From Asparagopsis taxiformis (lineage: Eukaryota; Rhodophyta; Florideophyceae; Bonnemaisoniales; Bonnemaisoniaceae): a stretch of DNA of 24,988 nucleotides. The position numbers were made by a program, and so were the translations under genes. The stretch spans positions 1-24,988 of the forward strand of contig JALQPE010000583.1 in the NCBI GenBank assembly GCA_030407315.1, read 5' to 3'. The notes below the pieces were generated by a model. That model did not search any database, was not told where the DNA came from, and saw nothing but the letters and a program-made list of their open reading frames with translations. Shown here in pieces: positions 1-10,273 of this stretch. Position 1 is the stretch's first letter; each line of letters begins with the position of its first letter.

Positions 1-1
1 A

Positions 2-1010
2 CCACCAGCTGACGTTCAGCTTCCCATTACGAGGGACGAGCTTATCGAAGCTCAACGCGAGGACGCGTTCTGTCAAACGATACTGACACGACAGTCCGAC
101 ACGCAGGACGCTGCATTCTTCGAAGGCCACGATGGCCTACTCCGACGCCGGAACCCTCACGATGAGGAACGTACACAATCGTTGTGCCGGCTTCGTTACG
201 GCCGCGGCTGCTGGTTAACGCACCACCAACGTCCTCGCTGGACATCCCGGGCAAACACGTTATGTACTACACCCTCGGAGGACGTACTACTGGCCTGCGG
301 TGGCCGCCGACATCCACGCAACGGTACGAAACTGGCGTCGGATGTGCGAAGAACCGCGTGAATCTTCGCAAACGGACGAACCCGCTACGTTTTATTTCCG
401 GCTACGGAGCCGTTTGCGAGACCTATGTATCGACATACTAGGTCCGCTTAGAAGCCATGCGTGGTACCGATTTATTCCTCGTTTTAACGGACCGCTTTAC
501 GAAGCTAACCAGAGTCGTACCTCTACGATATCGATTCCGCCAACGTGGCGAGCGCGTTCGTCAACGCGTGGGTCTTCTCGTATGGACCCCCACGGACGCT
601 CATAAGCGACAACAGAAAGCAGTTCGCTGCTAAGTTTTTCCAGCGCGTCTGCAACGATTTGGCGTACAACGTCTTTACGTCGACGTACCACCCCCAAACG
701 AACGGGCAGGTGGAGCGTTACAACAGGACGATCCTGGCGATGCTGCGCAATTACGTGAACGAAAACCAGAACGACTGGGATCGATACGCATCGGCGTTAA
801 CGTTTGCCGTACAACACGCATGTGCATTCGAGCACGGGCACGACGCCCTTCGATTTGATTCTCACGAATCCACCGCCACCGTTGGCGCTACACACGTCGG
901 TAACGAACCGCGAACTACCCGACGGGGGAGGGCGAGCCACTTACGTTCGTGAGCTCGCCACACGATGGATAACGCGTATCGAACGCTGAAGGCGCGCAGG
1001 CACGTATAAA
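2..1010 (+). pseudogene. Ty3/gypsy integrase relic, multiply frameshifted
   Basis: This is the end of a Ty3/gypsy pol gene, which would insert retrotransposon cDNA into the host chromosome. Frame 2 opens with a linker (PITRDELIEAQRED). A decayed zinc-binding region around 240-350 keeps the MYYTL and YYWP-like block. The first catalytic Asp lies in DLCIDILGP (codon 432-434). The frame then changes, and 545-952 holds the core: LISDN (catalytic Asp at 608-610) and YHPQTNGQVERYN (catalytic Glu). The spacing is D-x34-E, one residue shorter than the usual 35. The reading frame moves 2 to 1 to 0 to 2, so at least three indels break it. The Ty3-type integrase signature is clear. The element starts upstream of the window, and no reverse transcriptase or RNase H is visible. 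Confidence 0.9.
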
Positions 1011-1465
1011 CGAAATTTCGACAAACGAGTCCGTGTCTCGAATCGAAACATCCGCGCGGGAATACGTATTCATCGACCCGACGGACGGGACCACGAAGGG
1101 CACGAAGCTCGGCAACCACGCGTTGGGACCGTTCCGCGTACTACGTAACGACGTACGGACGTTCGTCATCCAACGGGAGACGTAGTTGACGTGTCAACTC
1201 GGACCGCGTTGCGTACGCGCCAACGCCGGCGAAACGCGCCCCGCCGGAGCCATACGATGCCACCGAGGCAGACCTCGACAAGAACCGCGACGGTCCGGCG
1301 TATGTAGTAGACGACCTACTAAACCTCGCGTAAACGATGACGGCAACCCTAGACTTCCTCGTGAAGTGGGTCGGGTATCGTAACCCTACGTGGGAGCCCC
1401 GCCGGAACGTATCTGAAGAGAGCGTCTCTCGATACTTCGCACGCGTGCGACGAGCAACAACGTGA
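1011..1465 (+). pseudogene. GPY/F module and C-terminal chromodomain of the same element
   Basis: Downstream of the integrase core, one frame reads YVFIDPTDGTTKG followed by LGNHALGPFRVL near 1105-1140. This is the GPY/F module typical of Ty3/gypsy integrase C-termini. After a stop and frame changes, 1337-1465 reads FLVKWVGY, then TWEPRRNV, and ends at TGA 1463-1465. The aromatic KW.GY and TWEP pattern is that of a chromodomain, so this is a chromovirus. In that group the chromodomain is thought to steer integration towards marked chromatin. Stops between the two modules show the copy is dead. Confidence 0.85.
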
Positions 1466-3430
1466 AAGGCCACGACGGCCCCCCGAAAACGCACACGAGC
1501 GTCGGGTTAAGCGCACGCGCGGCGACGTTGCACGATGCAACAAACGAAGGCGACGAGCCGCACGAACGAGAAGCGAAGGCACAACGAGTGGCCGGGAACG
1601 TCCACCCCTTGCGTTGGGGGGGCGCGATGCGTGCTAGAGCCGTCGCTCTTTTCGTTTTCGACACCATACGTTGGTGGAGGCACGAGCGCCAACGAAAGAT
1701 TGGACGACGAGTCCACGCGCGGACGATTTCACACGATGTGAAGAGCCACGACTGGCTCGACAGTGTTGACCGTCCCACGGGCCAAAGGTGACGACACCAC
1801 GGGCCACGGACGAAAACACGTCAGATTTTTCGCGCGAAAATTATATTGGGCCAGCGGGCCATGGACGCACGGTACGAAAAATCGGGCCGATTACAGTGCG
1901 CTAATCCGGCCAAATCTCGGGACACGCGTGCCCCGAAATTTCGTAATTTTGGCATGTCACGTGAGCCATCGTACGTCCCCGTGGACAACCGCTGACAACG
2001 AGTCGCATCGACCAAACGAGGTCAACCCAACAGCTCGCGAGCTAACGGCAACGTGACGCCGGAAGGCGGAGAAACGACGTAGGACGGACGCGTCCCCGAC
2101 GAAGATGGCAACGGCCTCATTACGAAACTCCACGCACGAAGCGGAACGAAGCTATACGTTAGCCGACGAATTAGACCAACGGGTCTCAGCGCACGAAGCG
2201 CGCGAGTAAAGCGTGCGAACGACGAGCCAACGAGGCCGCGACGACGGACGGCGAACCGTATCGCCATCGTGAGGCACGACGCCGAACACGGTAGCCACGT
2301 ACGGCAACCACGGAACGACACAACGGTGTCCCTGCCACGCGGGCATAACGAATGACGCGCGAAAGCGAAAAGCCCGCCGGCTAGTCGAAACGCACGAGCA
2401 AACCCGAAGGGGTTGACCACGTACGGTCACGAAGACTAAGACGCGCACGTCCGCGTCGCAACGAAAAGCTAACGAAGCTTCAACCTCGTACGCATTCGAA
2501 GGCGCACGCGCCACCGGCCACGTCGGCCAGGAGACGAGCGAGGTACGCGACGTCGCTAACGATAACGACGTACACTACGGGTCCGAACGCACGAAACGAA
2601 ATACGAATACGCAACGGCGTACAAGCTGGTAGCCAACGTAAACGGCACAGCTGAAGGCAACGAGCCGACGAAAAGGCTGGCTCACGTAGCAGCCTCAAAC
2701 AAACGCCCGCGGGCATGCGAAACGACTTCGTCAATCGCGTCCCTGTCGGGTTCGCAAGTCGAATAAACAAATTACGCAACGGCGTAGAGGGCGAGCATTA
2801 CGTATGCCCAGGTGCACGTCGCACCACACAACGGATGAGCTAACGAAACGCTCCTCGGACGCCGCGGCGAACGACGCCACCACGCGAAGCGGACTAGCGC
2901 AACGTTGCGCCACCGGCTAACGTGAAGCCGCGGGAACGTGAAGCGCGACGGCGCTAACGGTGTTAACGGCTATACGAAAAGCCAAGCCCGCCGGCAAAGA
3001 CGTCGTTAACGGAACCGCAACGTACTGCGACGAATTGCTGCGTACACGCCACGGCGTAGAACGTCAAACCGACTCACGCGCGCGTCGGTCTGACGTTCGA
3101 CGAATTTTTCGCCCAGCTCATCGGAGCAAATTAAAATTGGCACCGACGTGCTACGTGCCAAAGAGCTCGAATGCTCAACGGAATTCGACACCCGACGGGG
3201 TTATCCGAACGAGAAACGACGGCGGAAACGATTTTCGAGTTAGTTACTAAATGATACGCACGCCAACGGGCTGGCTCTACGATCGGGGTTAACGTACCAC
3301 TCGCAGTGAAAAGCCGCCGCTTTGCCGAATAGTTGCGTGTGTTACGAACCTGCCAACGGGCACGCGCCGCCGCGAACTCGAAGCACGGGCTACGTAAGCC
3401 ATACGACACCCGACGGGGTAGACGCCACAA
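1466..3430. other. Gene-free CpG-rich, T-poor sequence downstream of the chromovirus pol
   Basis: No ORF here resembles a known protein. The + strand is rich in ACG, CGA and AACG and poor in T, which makes long minus-strand open frames that look like composition artefacts. A perfect 14-bp palindrome TTTTCGCGCGAAAA lies at 1827-1840. The string ACACCCGACGGGGT occurs at 3188-3201 and 3406-3419, with a shorter match (CCCGACGGGGT) at 3853-3863. The string GCCAACGGGC recurs near 3269, 3352 and 3911. This is probably the untranslated 3' part of the retroelement and/or an LTR, but I could not pair two LTR copies inside the window. Confidence 0.5.
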
Positions 3431-3472
3431 CAAAAAAATTGGGGGAGGGGCTTAACGCTAACCCCCTCCCCC
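3431..3472. other. Polypurine run followed by a G/C hairpin
   Basis: A purine-rich run (A7, TT, then GGGGGAGGGG) covers about 3432-3450. GGGGGAGGGG at 3441-3450 pairs perfectly with CCCCTCCCCC at 3463-3472 across a 12-nt loop. Ty3/gypsy elements prime plus-strand DNA synthesis from a polypurine tract next to the 3' LTR, so this could be that tract for the element whose pol ends at 1465. No LTR start was confirmed, and it could equally be a simple hairpin between two elements. Confidence 0.4.
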
Positions 3473-3604
3473 GCTGCAGACGACCTGCCAAACGCGAATT
3501 ACGAAGCTCAACGGAGCCATGCGATTACGCAAAGAAACAAAACGAAGTTTACGAGTAACACGATGCTAGAGCCGACGTGGCCTACGAACTAACCTAGGAA
3601 CGAC

Positions 3605-5618
3605 CTAGTAGCGACGAGAACGCTTGCCCGCAGGGTCATACGGACCAGGGCCTTCGCCGCGGCTATCGTGGCTGCGGCTGCGACTGGGCTGAACGAAGCC
3701 CGGCGCGTACGGATCGACGGTCTGCGTGACCACGGGGGCTCGCTCGCGACGCGACGCGGGATCCCTAGCGTAGGATCCGCAGTCCCGTGACTGCGCGTAT
3801 CCGAAGGGCGCCGAAGCGGGGTCGCGTGGCAGGTACCCGCTGCGTGACCATACCCGACGGGGTCGCCGAAGCCGCCGCCACTCGCGTAACCGTAAGGTTC
3901 ATTACGAACGCCAACGGGCGGCGCGTAACTACGAGTCGCCGCGGCGAGACGCTCGGAAATCGCACGTTCCGTTGCCAAGCGGGCAGTCAGGTCCAACGTC
4001 TGGGCCCTGAACTCTTCGGCTGCGCGAGCCACGGACGAGATGAGGGAACGAATAACCCAGCCGTCCGCACGAGGCGGAGCGGCCATCGACGTACCGAGAA
4101 GCCGACGGGCATCCTCATCGGAGACGCGGGTCGTCCAGGCTCACGAAGCGTGGCGCGCGCCCGGCCGGCGTGGCCACATCCGGACGACCGACGTGGGCAA
4201 CGTTGCCCCCCTCCCGTAGCCTCGCGTGGCACGATCTCTCGAGGATCCGGCGCACGCGGCGCTTCGTTTTGTTGGCCACGACGACCAGAACGCGTCCCTC
4301 GGGGGCGCTCCGTTGCCCCCGAGGCCGCCGAAATAACCGGTACGATTGCCACGACGGCGTTCGGAACGGGAAGCGACCCGCGGCACGTAAGCCCCATCAC
4401 TTCGTACCTGGACGAACTCTTGGTTGTCCCCGTGCGTAATCCGGGCGTACAACGCGATACTCCGGCCCCAACGCAAGGGCGCCGCGAGCCTCAGCCAACG
4501 CGCTGGTAACGGAGACAAACGTGTCGGAACCGTCCACCGGGATTGCACGAAGCACCTCGTAGTCGGCCAGGAAGTCCAACGTGGACTCCGGCAGTAGGCA
4601 CGCGCGCCCGAACACACGACGTTCCACGAACAGCGAGCATGCGAGCATCGCTGCGTGTTCGATATCCACGGCCATGAGGAAACGTTCCTTCACGGGGGCA
4701 GGCGCGTCCTTCACGGCATCGGTAAGTAGTGCACCACGCGTGGTAGCAACGTGGACGACCCACGGGGTACGGAAACTCCTCTACTACTTCCGGCAACGGC
4801 GGGGAAGTAGAGCTCGCTCGGGACGACCCACGGAGCCGACGCGTGCGACACGCGGTAGTCGTCCGCGTTCACGTGACGGAGCGCGAAATGGTCGTCGTAC
4901 GACACTACGCTCTTAGAGATGACGCTCAACGAAAGAGCAGTCTTCCATTCGGCACGTTGCCTTTCGGAAAGTGTCCGCGGACATACGAAGACGGAGGACG
5001 CCACCGAGATGAACGGCGGTTCCTCGGGCGTCCCCTTCCACAGGAACGCGTCCATACGATCGACGTAGATCGCGTCGTTGACGTCACGCAACCACGAGCG
5101 GTCGCAACGTATCGACGCCGGGATCTGGTAACGTTCCGATCCCGGAGGCCCGTTGGCGAAACGATTGCCCGGCTGCCCGCCCCCCACGTATCCTCTGCGG
5201 AACGCATGTAGTCGACAACCGCGCGGGCGTCTAGACGATCTCTTGCCAACGTGGCGAGATCGTCATCCGTGATACCCACGGAGGCGGGGCCGCAGCCAAC
5301 GCGTGGGTCAGGACGCCTACGTTTAGCGCCACACCGCCACGTGAGGCGGTGCCGACTGTCCCAACGGGGTCCCCACCCTCCGGCGAGGGATCCTGGCGAG
5401 GGAACGCGGTGAGCCATCACGACGAGGCACGCCCGTGCGGGCCGCCGCCACAGCACGACGCGAACGAGCGGCCGCCGCCAATCGCGGCTACACCCATCGA
5501 CGGGGCCGCGCGGCATCCGGAATGATGGGTGACGAATTCCCCGAGTCGGACGCCGGTGAGTCATCATCACGTGGGGCACGGCCCTAGCAGCCTCGGTAGG
5601 CGTCACGGAAGCCACCAA
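3605..5618 (-). pseudogene. Frameshifted Gag-like or unknown protein relic
   Basis: I do not recognise a named domain. On the minus strand, coding-looking sequence passes through several frames. It starts with an Ala/Arg-rich low-complexity N-terminal part (5618 to about 5290). A globular part follows at about 5280-4715 (ITDDDLATLARDRLDARAVVDYM, then an acidic/aromatic stretch) and continues at 4714-4397 (VKERFLMAVDIEHAAMLACSLF). After further frame changes, a coiled-coil-like stretch (SSVARAAEEFRAQTLDLTARL) lies near 4040-3960, then a Gly/Tyr-rich segment, then an Arg/Ser-rich tail ending at a stop at 3605-3607. The order (folded core, coiled coil, basic tail) would fit a retroelement Gag, but no zinc knuckle is visible. 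It runs opposite to the chromovirus pol, so it would belong to a different element. Confidence 0.4.
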
Positions 5619-5839
5619 GCAAACGGACCATCGGGCGAGACGAAGAGGCGACGGCCTAGGAGCAACGGCTTCTCCCGCCTAACGGATGGGGCGGGGGCGA
5701 CGGACGCTTCCGTCGCTGGCGCCGACCGGCTCCGACGAGGGAGGTATCGCCCATGCGAAGGTCCCTCGCTCCACCTCCTCAGAGCCGCGGGCCGCGGAGT
5801 GTTAGCATCGGTACTACGTCTGTGTTCTCGGAAATGGAT

Positions 5840-5990
5840 GCGGACGTCCACAACCTCTAGTACACCTAGTATTACTAGGCGGACGTCCATGTTCTCCAGT
5901 ATTTTTGGATGTCCGCCTAGAACCGGACGTCCATGCGGTCTAGTACGTCTAGTATTACTAGGGCGACATTCATTGTTTCTAGTACCACGG
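5840..5990. repeat. Short tandem repeats with GGACGTCCA and CTAGTATTACTAG
   Basis: About four degenerate copies of a roughly 40-bp unit occur, each with CGGACGTCCA-like sequence followed by TCTAGTAC and CTAGTATTACTAG. CCTAGTATTACTAGG at 5865-5879 and CTAGTATTACTAG at 5949-5961 are perfect palindromes around a single central base. CTAGGCGGACGTCC (5876-5889) has an inverted partner at 5908-5921 with one mismatch, so the array can also fold. The CTAGTATT core reappears in the tandem repeat at the right end of the window. Confidence 0.75.
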
Positions 5991-6048
5991 ATGTCCCCCT
6001 CGGGATGGACTTCCGCCATGTCTATGTCAACCTAGGACGGGCGCCGGT

Positions 6049-6067
6049 TCAGAAATTCAAAAATTTC
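6049..6067 (-). repeat. Stray fragment of the complex-repeat core
   Basis: CAGAAATTCAAAAATTTCG closely matches the reverse strand of the CGAAATTTTAGAATTTCTG core found in every copy of the complex repeat at 7383-10345. It lies next to GGATGTCCGCATCC-like sequence, which echoes the GGACGTCC motif of that family. It is probably an old, inverted, truncated copy. Confidence 0.45.
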
Positions 6068-6119
6068 GACCCCAGAAATTTCTGCCGCCTTGCTCGACAT
6101 GGATGTCCGCATCCATCAC

Positions 6120-7380
6120 GGCGACCACTCTATTTTTCCTTGTCGGTCGACTCCAATTTCGTCTTTAATTTTTTCATCCTCTCGCTCACACCCCCTTCCA
6201 TTTGGTGCTCACCTCCCCCGTACTGTACCTCAAACACCCCCAATACCACTCTAGAACGCATTTTCAGCTACCTATCCCCGCTTCCACGGTGCACACCTCC
6301 ATTCCATACCTACTTTTCTGCTCTACCGTACAGATTTCTTATAACCAGTCCTCATACTACCTCAGAATAGGGAAAAACATCCCCTATCCCCTCGACCATG
6401 CTCTCCCCCATCACCTTTGCAACGTATTGTTCTTCAATACCCTCTCTCCTCTACCTTCAACCCCTCTCCTTCGCCCTCTCCACAAACTTCCCCTGCAGCT
6501 TACTCTTCGACCTGCTCCACCCTCCCTCCCTCACCTGCTACATGCCCCCACGCCATCCGCATCTTCGATACCGTATACACCACCACCACCACCACCGGCC
6601 CACGCTCCCGCTCCCCCGCCGTCTCCCCAGAAACCTCCCCGCTCTGAACCACATATCAACCCCCCACTTCGCACCCATCCTCCCACTCTCCTCCCTCCCC
6701 AAATACAATAACCCTCTTCTTCCCCATCACATCCCCACTCACCACAGCCAGAACAGACGCCACCCCCCTTCCCACCTCTTTCTCCTCACTTTCCTAAAAC
6801 CCCCTCCTCCCGGGGCCTTCAACCGCACCCTCCTACGGTCCCACCTAAACACCTCCTCCGCCCTCACTACCCCAACACCCCGCAGCGTCTCCCCAATCCC
6901 CATAATATGCTTGTCGGCACTCCTCTCCGAATCACACTCCAATCTAAACCCGCACTCCGTACATTTCCACTTCCCCCTGTACCATCCCATCCCAAGATTC
7001 CATCCACCCCCCACAGAACACATCCTCATACCACAGAAGAATTTTCTTCCTCTCATACCTCATCCTTAAAACCTCCATCTCTTCCATGTAAATTTCGATG
7101 TAAATATTTTCTCCACTATGCAATCTCAAACATGTATGAGCCTATGCCTTTCCGCTTTGTCAACCCTGAATATTTGTATTCATGTATTCATAAAATGGAG
7201 CCACCCACATCCCTATCCCGTTCTGCAAGCTTTACAAACCACCAGACGCATACTCCACAACTATACAACAAACACTACTCGCTATTTCAGACGACGCGGT
7301 ACACAAGTAGCGTAGTCTCAACCTTCCGTGACGCCTTCCCTGATGCGTACAAGTGCGAAACACGTCTAGACGTATATCAC
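6120..7380. other. Pyrimidine-rich tract with no convincing gene
   Basis: The + strand is dominated by C and T for over 1 kb and is very poor in G, so both strands show long but compositionally driven open frames. The best coding candidate is minus-strand 7056-6739. It has a small Cys cluster (KCTECGFRLEC) followed by a basic tail with several Arg/Lys pairs, which could be a small zinc ribbon. I recognise no family. From about 7080 to 7380 the bias weakens and nothing is identified. Confidence 0.4.
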
Positions 7381-7722
7381 AAGTGAGCGCGGGAATTTTC
7401 GGCACAGGAGATGCTGGGCCACAAAATTGATTTTTCGGAAATTTTAGAATTTCTGGGCTGGCCAGCAATGCAATCGAGCTGGACATCCACCGGACGTCCA
7501 TTTCAGGTTGATCGTGAGAGAGTAGGGCGGGAACATGATGAAACAAGGACCAAGACCTGTCCCTGACGTGTTGAGCCTGAAATCGACCCTTCGTAAGACG
7601 CGATTTTGGCTTACAGTTGGTGCTTACAGAAGCCAGTGACGGCCCCGGTCGGGGCAGCAGCCGGTTCCTGGGGCCGTTGTGGCCAAATTAGACACCTTGA
7701 TTTGAATTGAAATTTGGGCTAT

Positions 7723-7778
7723 TCTCAAAAACATGCACATGTGAACATGTTTTTGAGATGGGGGTCTGCCGTACGGCA
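7723..7778 (+). repeat. Conserved hairpin plus palindrome, copy 1
   Basis: TCTCAAAAACATG (7723-7735) pairs perfectly with CATGTTTTTGAGA (7746-7758) over a 10-nt loop that contains the palindrome CACATGTG. It is followed by TGCCGTACGGCA (7767-7778), a 12-bp palindrome that is 14 bp in the other copies. Confidence 0.85.
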
Positions 7779-8222
7779 CAATCGACCCGCCCAAATCGAT
7801 GATTTTTCACAATTTTTTTCTGCCCGAAATTTTAGAATTTCTGGGCTCGCCAGCAATGCAATTGAGCCGGACATCCACCAGACGTCCATTCTGGGTTGTT
7901 CGTATGCTGCTCACATCTACGCATTACAGCAACCACGCAGGCGGGCCCACTGCTCATACGAAGTGCACGTAGCATGTGCAGCATGATGGATGAGCAGTGT
8001 TTGTCGTGAGAAAGTGGAGTGGGAGCATGTCGAAACAAGGACCAAAACTTCGCCCTGGCGTATTGAGCCTGAGCCTGGAATCGATCCTTCGTGAGATGTG
8101 GCTTTGCTTACAGTTGGTGCTTACAGAAGCCAGCGATGGCCCCGCTCGGGGCGTCGGATGGCTTCTTCTGGGGCCGTTGTGGCCAGATTAGACACCTTGA
8201 TTTGAATTGAATTTTGAGCCAT

Positions 8223-8279
8223 TCTCAAAAACATGCACATGTGAACATGTTTTTGAGATGGGGGTGTGCCGTACGGCAC
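8223..8279 (+). repeat. Conserved hairpin plus palindrome, copy 2
   Basis: The stem arms are 8223-8235 and 8246-8258, with the same loop as copy 1. The 14-bp palindrome GTGCCGTACGGCAC is at 8266-8279. Confidence 0.85.
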
Positions 8280-8743
8280 TTTCGACCGCCCAAATCGATG
8301 TATTTTTGCATTTTTTTTCTGACTGAAATTTTAGAATTTCTGGGCTCGCCAGCAATGCAATTGAGCTGGACATTCACCGGACGTCCATTTCAGGTTGGTC
8401 GAGTATTGCACATGGATACAGTTTTGCAGCTATTTCTCAGCCCAACATTTTAGAATTTCAGGGCTGACCAGCAATGTAACCGAGCCGGACTTCCACTCGA
8501 CGTCCATTTCAAGTTAGGCTAGTGCTGCACATTTGCTCGCATCGCAGCAACTAAGCAAGTGTTGACAGCACCGAGATGCCATGCAGACAAGGGGGAATCG
8601 GCTGCAAACGGCTTCCCTGGTCGGCGGCTGGATGTCTGGATGTGAATGGCTGCAAGCATGGAAATCTTGCTACCGCACAGCGCATATACACTGCAGCAGC
8701 ACATCACTGACGCATGCGAAAGTTGGGTGCTGCAGTGCGTGGT

Positions 8744-8798
8744 TGTTTGTGTGTTTGTGTCTTTGTGTCTTTGTGTGTTTGTGTCTTTGTGTGTGTAT
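8744..8798 (+). repeat. TTTGTGTS microsatellite
   Basis: The sequence is a run of TTTGTGTG and TTTGTGTC units inside the long complex-repeat copy. The matching place in the next copy (about 9700-9730) has only a short TGTCTGTGTG stretch, so this array expanded locally. The direct repeat CGAACCTTGT (twice) follows at about 8800-8824. Confidence 0.85.
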
Positions 8799-8943
8799 GA
8801 CGAACCTTGTACGACGAACCTTGTGGTATCCCTAGGCGTGCACTGGTACAAAAAGTTTGGACTGCCCCATCGGTCGTACTTTGGCGCATTTACATGCATC
8901 GGAGAACGACCAAGGAGGTAGAGCAGCAATCGCTGTTGGCTGA

Positions 8944-9029
8944 GCGTCCAAACTGGAGGGCTTGGGGCAATGGTTCTATAGCAGTCATTTATAGGACGCC
9001 CACCGTTGATGACTGAGATCCACGGTGGG
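8944..9029 (+). ncRNA. Possible structured element, copy A, with compensatory changes
   Basis: GCGTCC (8944-8949) can pair with GGACGC (8994-8999). CCCACCGT (8999-9006) pairs with ACGGTGGG (9022-9029) over a 15-nt loop. The two stems share base 8999. In the other copy (9871-9961) the same stems keep pairing although the bases differ, which is what selection on a folded RNA or DNA would leave. No known RNA family is recognised. Confidence 0.4.
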
Positions 9030-9302
9030 TTTAGTATTCATGGTGTTGTCCTGCATTGGCGGACGTCGAAGACGAGTACTTCCAGTGAGCGTCCAAGGTG
9101 AACAGCTCAGCAGAGGATTATGATGTGGATGTGAAGGCATGGATGAGGCCAGCAGGAACGTTTCTGCAAGATGGGCGTGAGTGGGTAAGTGAGCGGGGAG
9201 GGGCCGCTCGGGGCGCTTGGTAGCTTCTGGGGCCGTTGTGGCCAAATTAGAATCAAGCCTATGTCCGGCGGACGTCCTGAATTGCTTTATTTTTTGGGCT
9301 AT

Positions 9303-9359
9303 TCTCAAAAACATGCACATGTGAACATGTTTTTGAGATGGGGGTGTGCCGTACGGCAC
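9303..9359 (+). repeat. Conserved hairpin plus palindrome, copy 3 (left arm)
   Basis: The stem arms are 9303-9315 and 9326-9338. GTGCCGTACGGCAC is at 9346-9359. It lies only 10 bases inside the outer edge of the left arm of the giant inverted repeat. Confidence 0.85.
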
Positions 9360-9870
9360 TTTCGACCTCCCAAATCGATGCTTTTTGCAATTTTCTTGGT
9401 CCCGAAATTTTAGAATTTCTGGGCTTGCCAGCAATTCAATTGAGTCGGGCATCCATCGGACGTCCATTTCAGCTTAGTCTTGTATTGCGCACCTGCACGC
9501 ATTGCAGCAATGAATCAGGCGAGAGCGCACCGTGCTGCCGTAACGACGAGATGATATAGTTTCGGAGTGGTTAGTCAGCCTGGCCGGCAGCAGGATGGCA
9601 CTGGTTGCAACCATTTTCATCCTGCTACCGCACGGCGCACACACACTGCAGCACGCAATTGACGCTTGAGTCAGAGGCGTGATGTGCAAGCCGTGCGATG
9701 CTGTGTATTTGTCTGTGTGTCTGTGTGGTGGTGCTACTGCTGCATGTTGAAGTACTTCCCAGGTGTACCACTGGTCCACATCTTTTTGGACTGCCACCGC
9801 AGACGTACTCCGACGCATGTACATGCATCGGAAACCGACCGAGATAGCAGAGCAGCAATCACTGCTGGCT

Positions 9871-9961
9871 AGACGTCCAAATTTTTGGTAGGCTCGAGGG
9901 CAATGGTTGAGTGGCTGACATTCATTGGACGTCTACCGCTGATGGATGAGCTCCGCGGTAG
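9871..9961 (+). ncRNA. Possible structured element, copy B, with compensatory changes
   Basis: AGACGTCCAA (9871-9880) pairs with TTGGACGTCT (9925-9934). CTACCGC (9933-9939) pairs with GCGGTAG (9955-9961) over a 15-nt loop of the same length as in copy A. Relative to copy A, a C-G pair became T-A, a T-A pair became C-G, and the G-C at the base of the first stem became A-T. The mirrored copy lies at 20309-20399 on the other strand. Confidence 0.4.
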
Positions 9962-10216
9962 GTGTAGGTTTCGCGGTGTTGTCCTACAATGCTGGATGTC
10001 GAAGACAACGAGTACATTTACTAGACGTCCAGGTTGACCAGCTGAGCAGAGGAATATGATGTGGAGATGAAGGCATTGGTGAGGCTGGCAGGAACGGTTT
10101 AACAGTATGGGTGTAGTGGGAGAGTGAGGAAGGAGGGGCCGCTCGGGGCACAGGGTGGCTTCTGGGGCCGTTGTGGCCAAATTAAACGACCTGAATTGAA
10201 TTAAAATTTGGGCTAT

Positions 10217-10273
10217 TCTCAAAAACATGCACATGTGAACATGTTTTTGAGATGGGGGTGTGCCGTACGGCAC
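10217..10273 (+). repeat. Conserved hairpin plus palindrome, copy 4 (left arm)
   Basis: The stem arms are 10217-10229 and 10240-10252. GTGCCGTACGGCAC is at 10260-10273. The unit is cut off after TTTCTGGGCTTGCA at about 10345, where unrelated sequence begins. Confidence 0.85.

Noticed and set aside
2022..2420. 132-codon minus-strand ORF and similar frames in 1466-3430
   Set aside because: Long minus-strand frames are expected from the T-poor, CpG-rich + strand. Several overlap and none has a recognisable motif.
6202..7069. Pro/Leu/Ser-rich + strand ORFs of up to 223 codons
   Set aside because: They follow from the pyrimidine-rich composition, overlap in several frames and show no motif.
8519..8929. 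Minus-strand ORF with repeated KDTNTQ-like residues
   Set aside because: It is the translation of the TTTGTGTS microsatellite and sits wholly inside the complex repeat.
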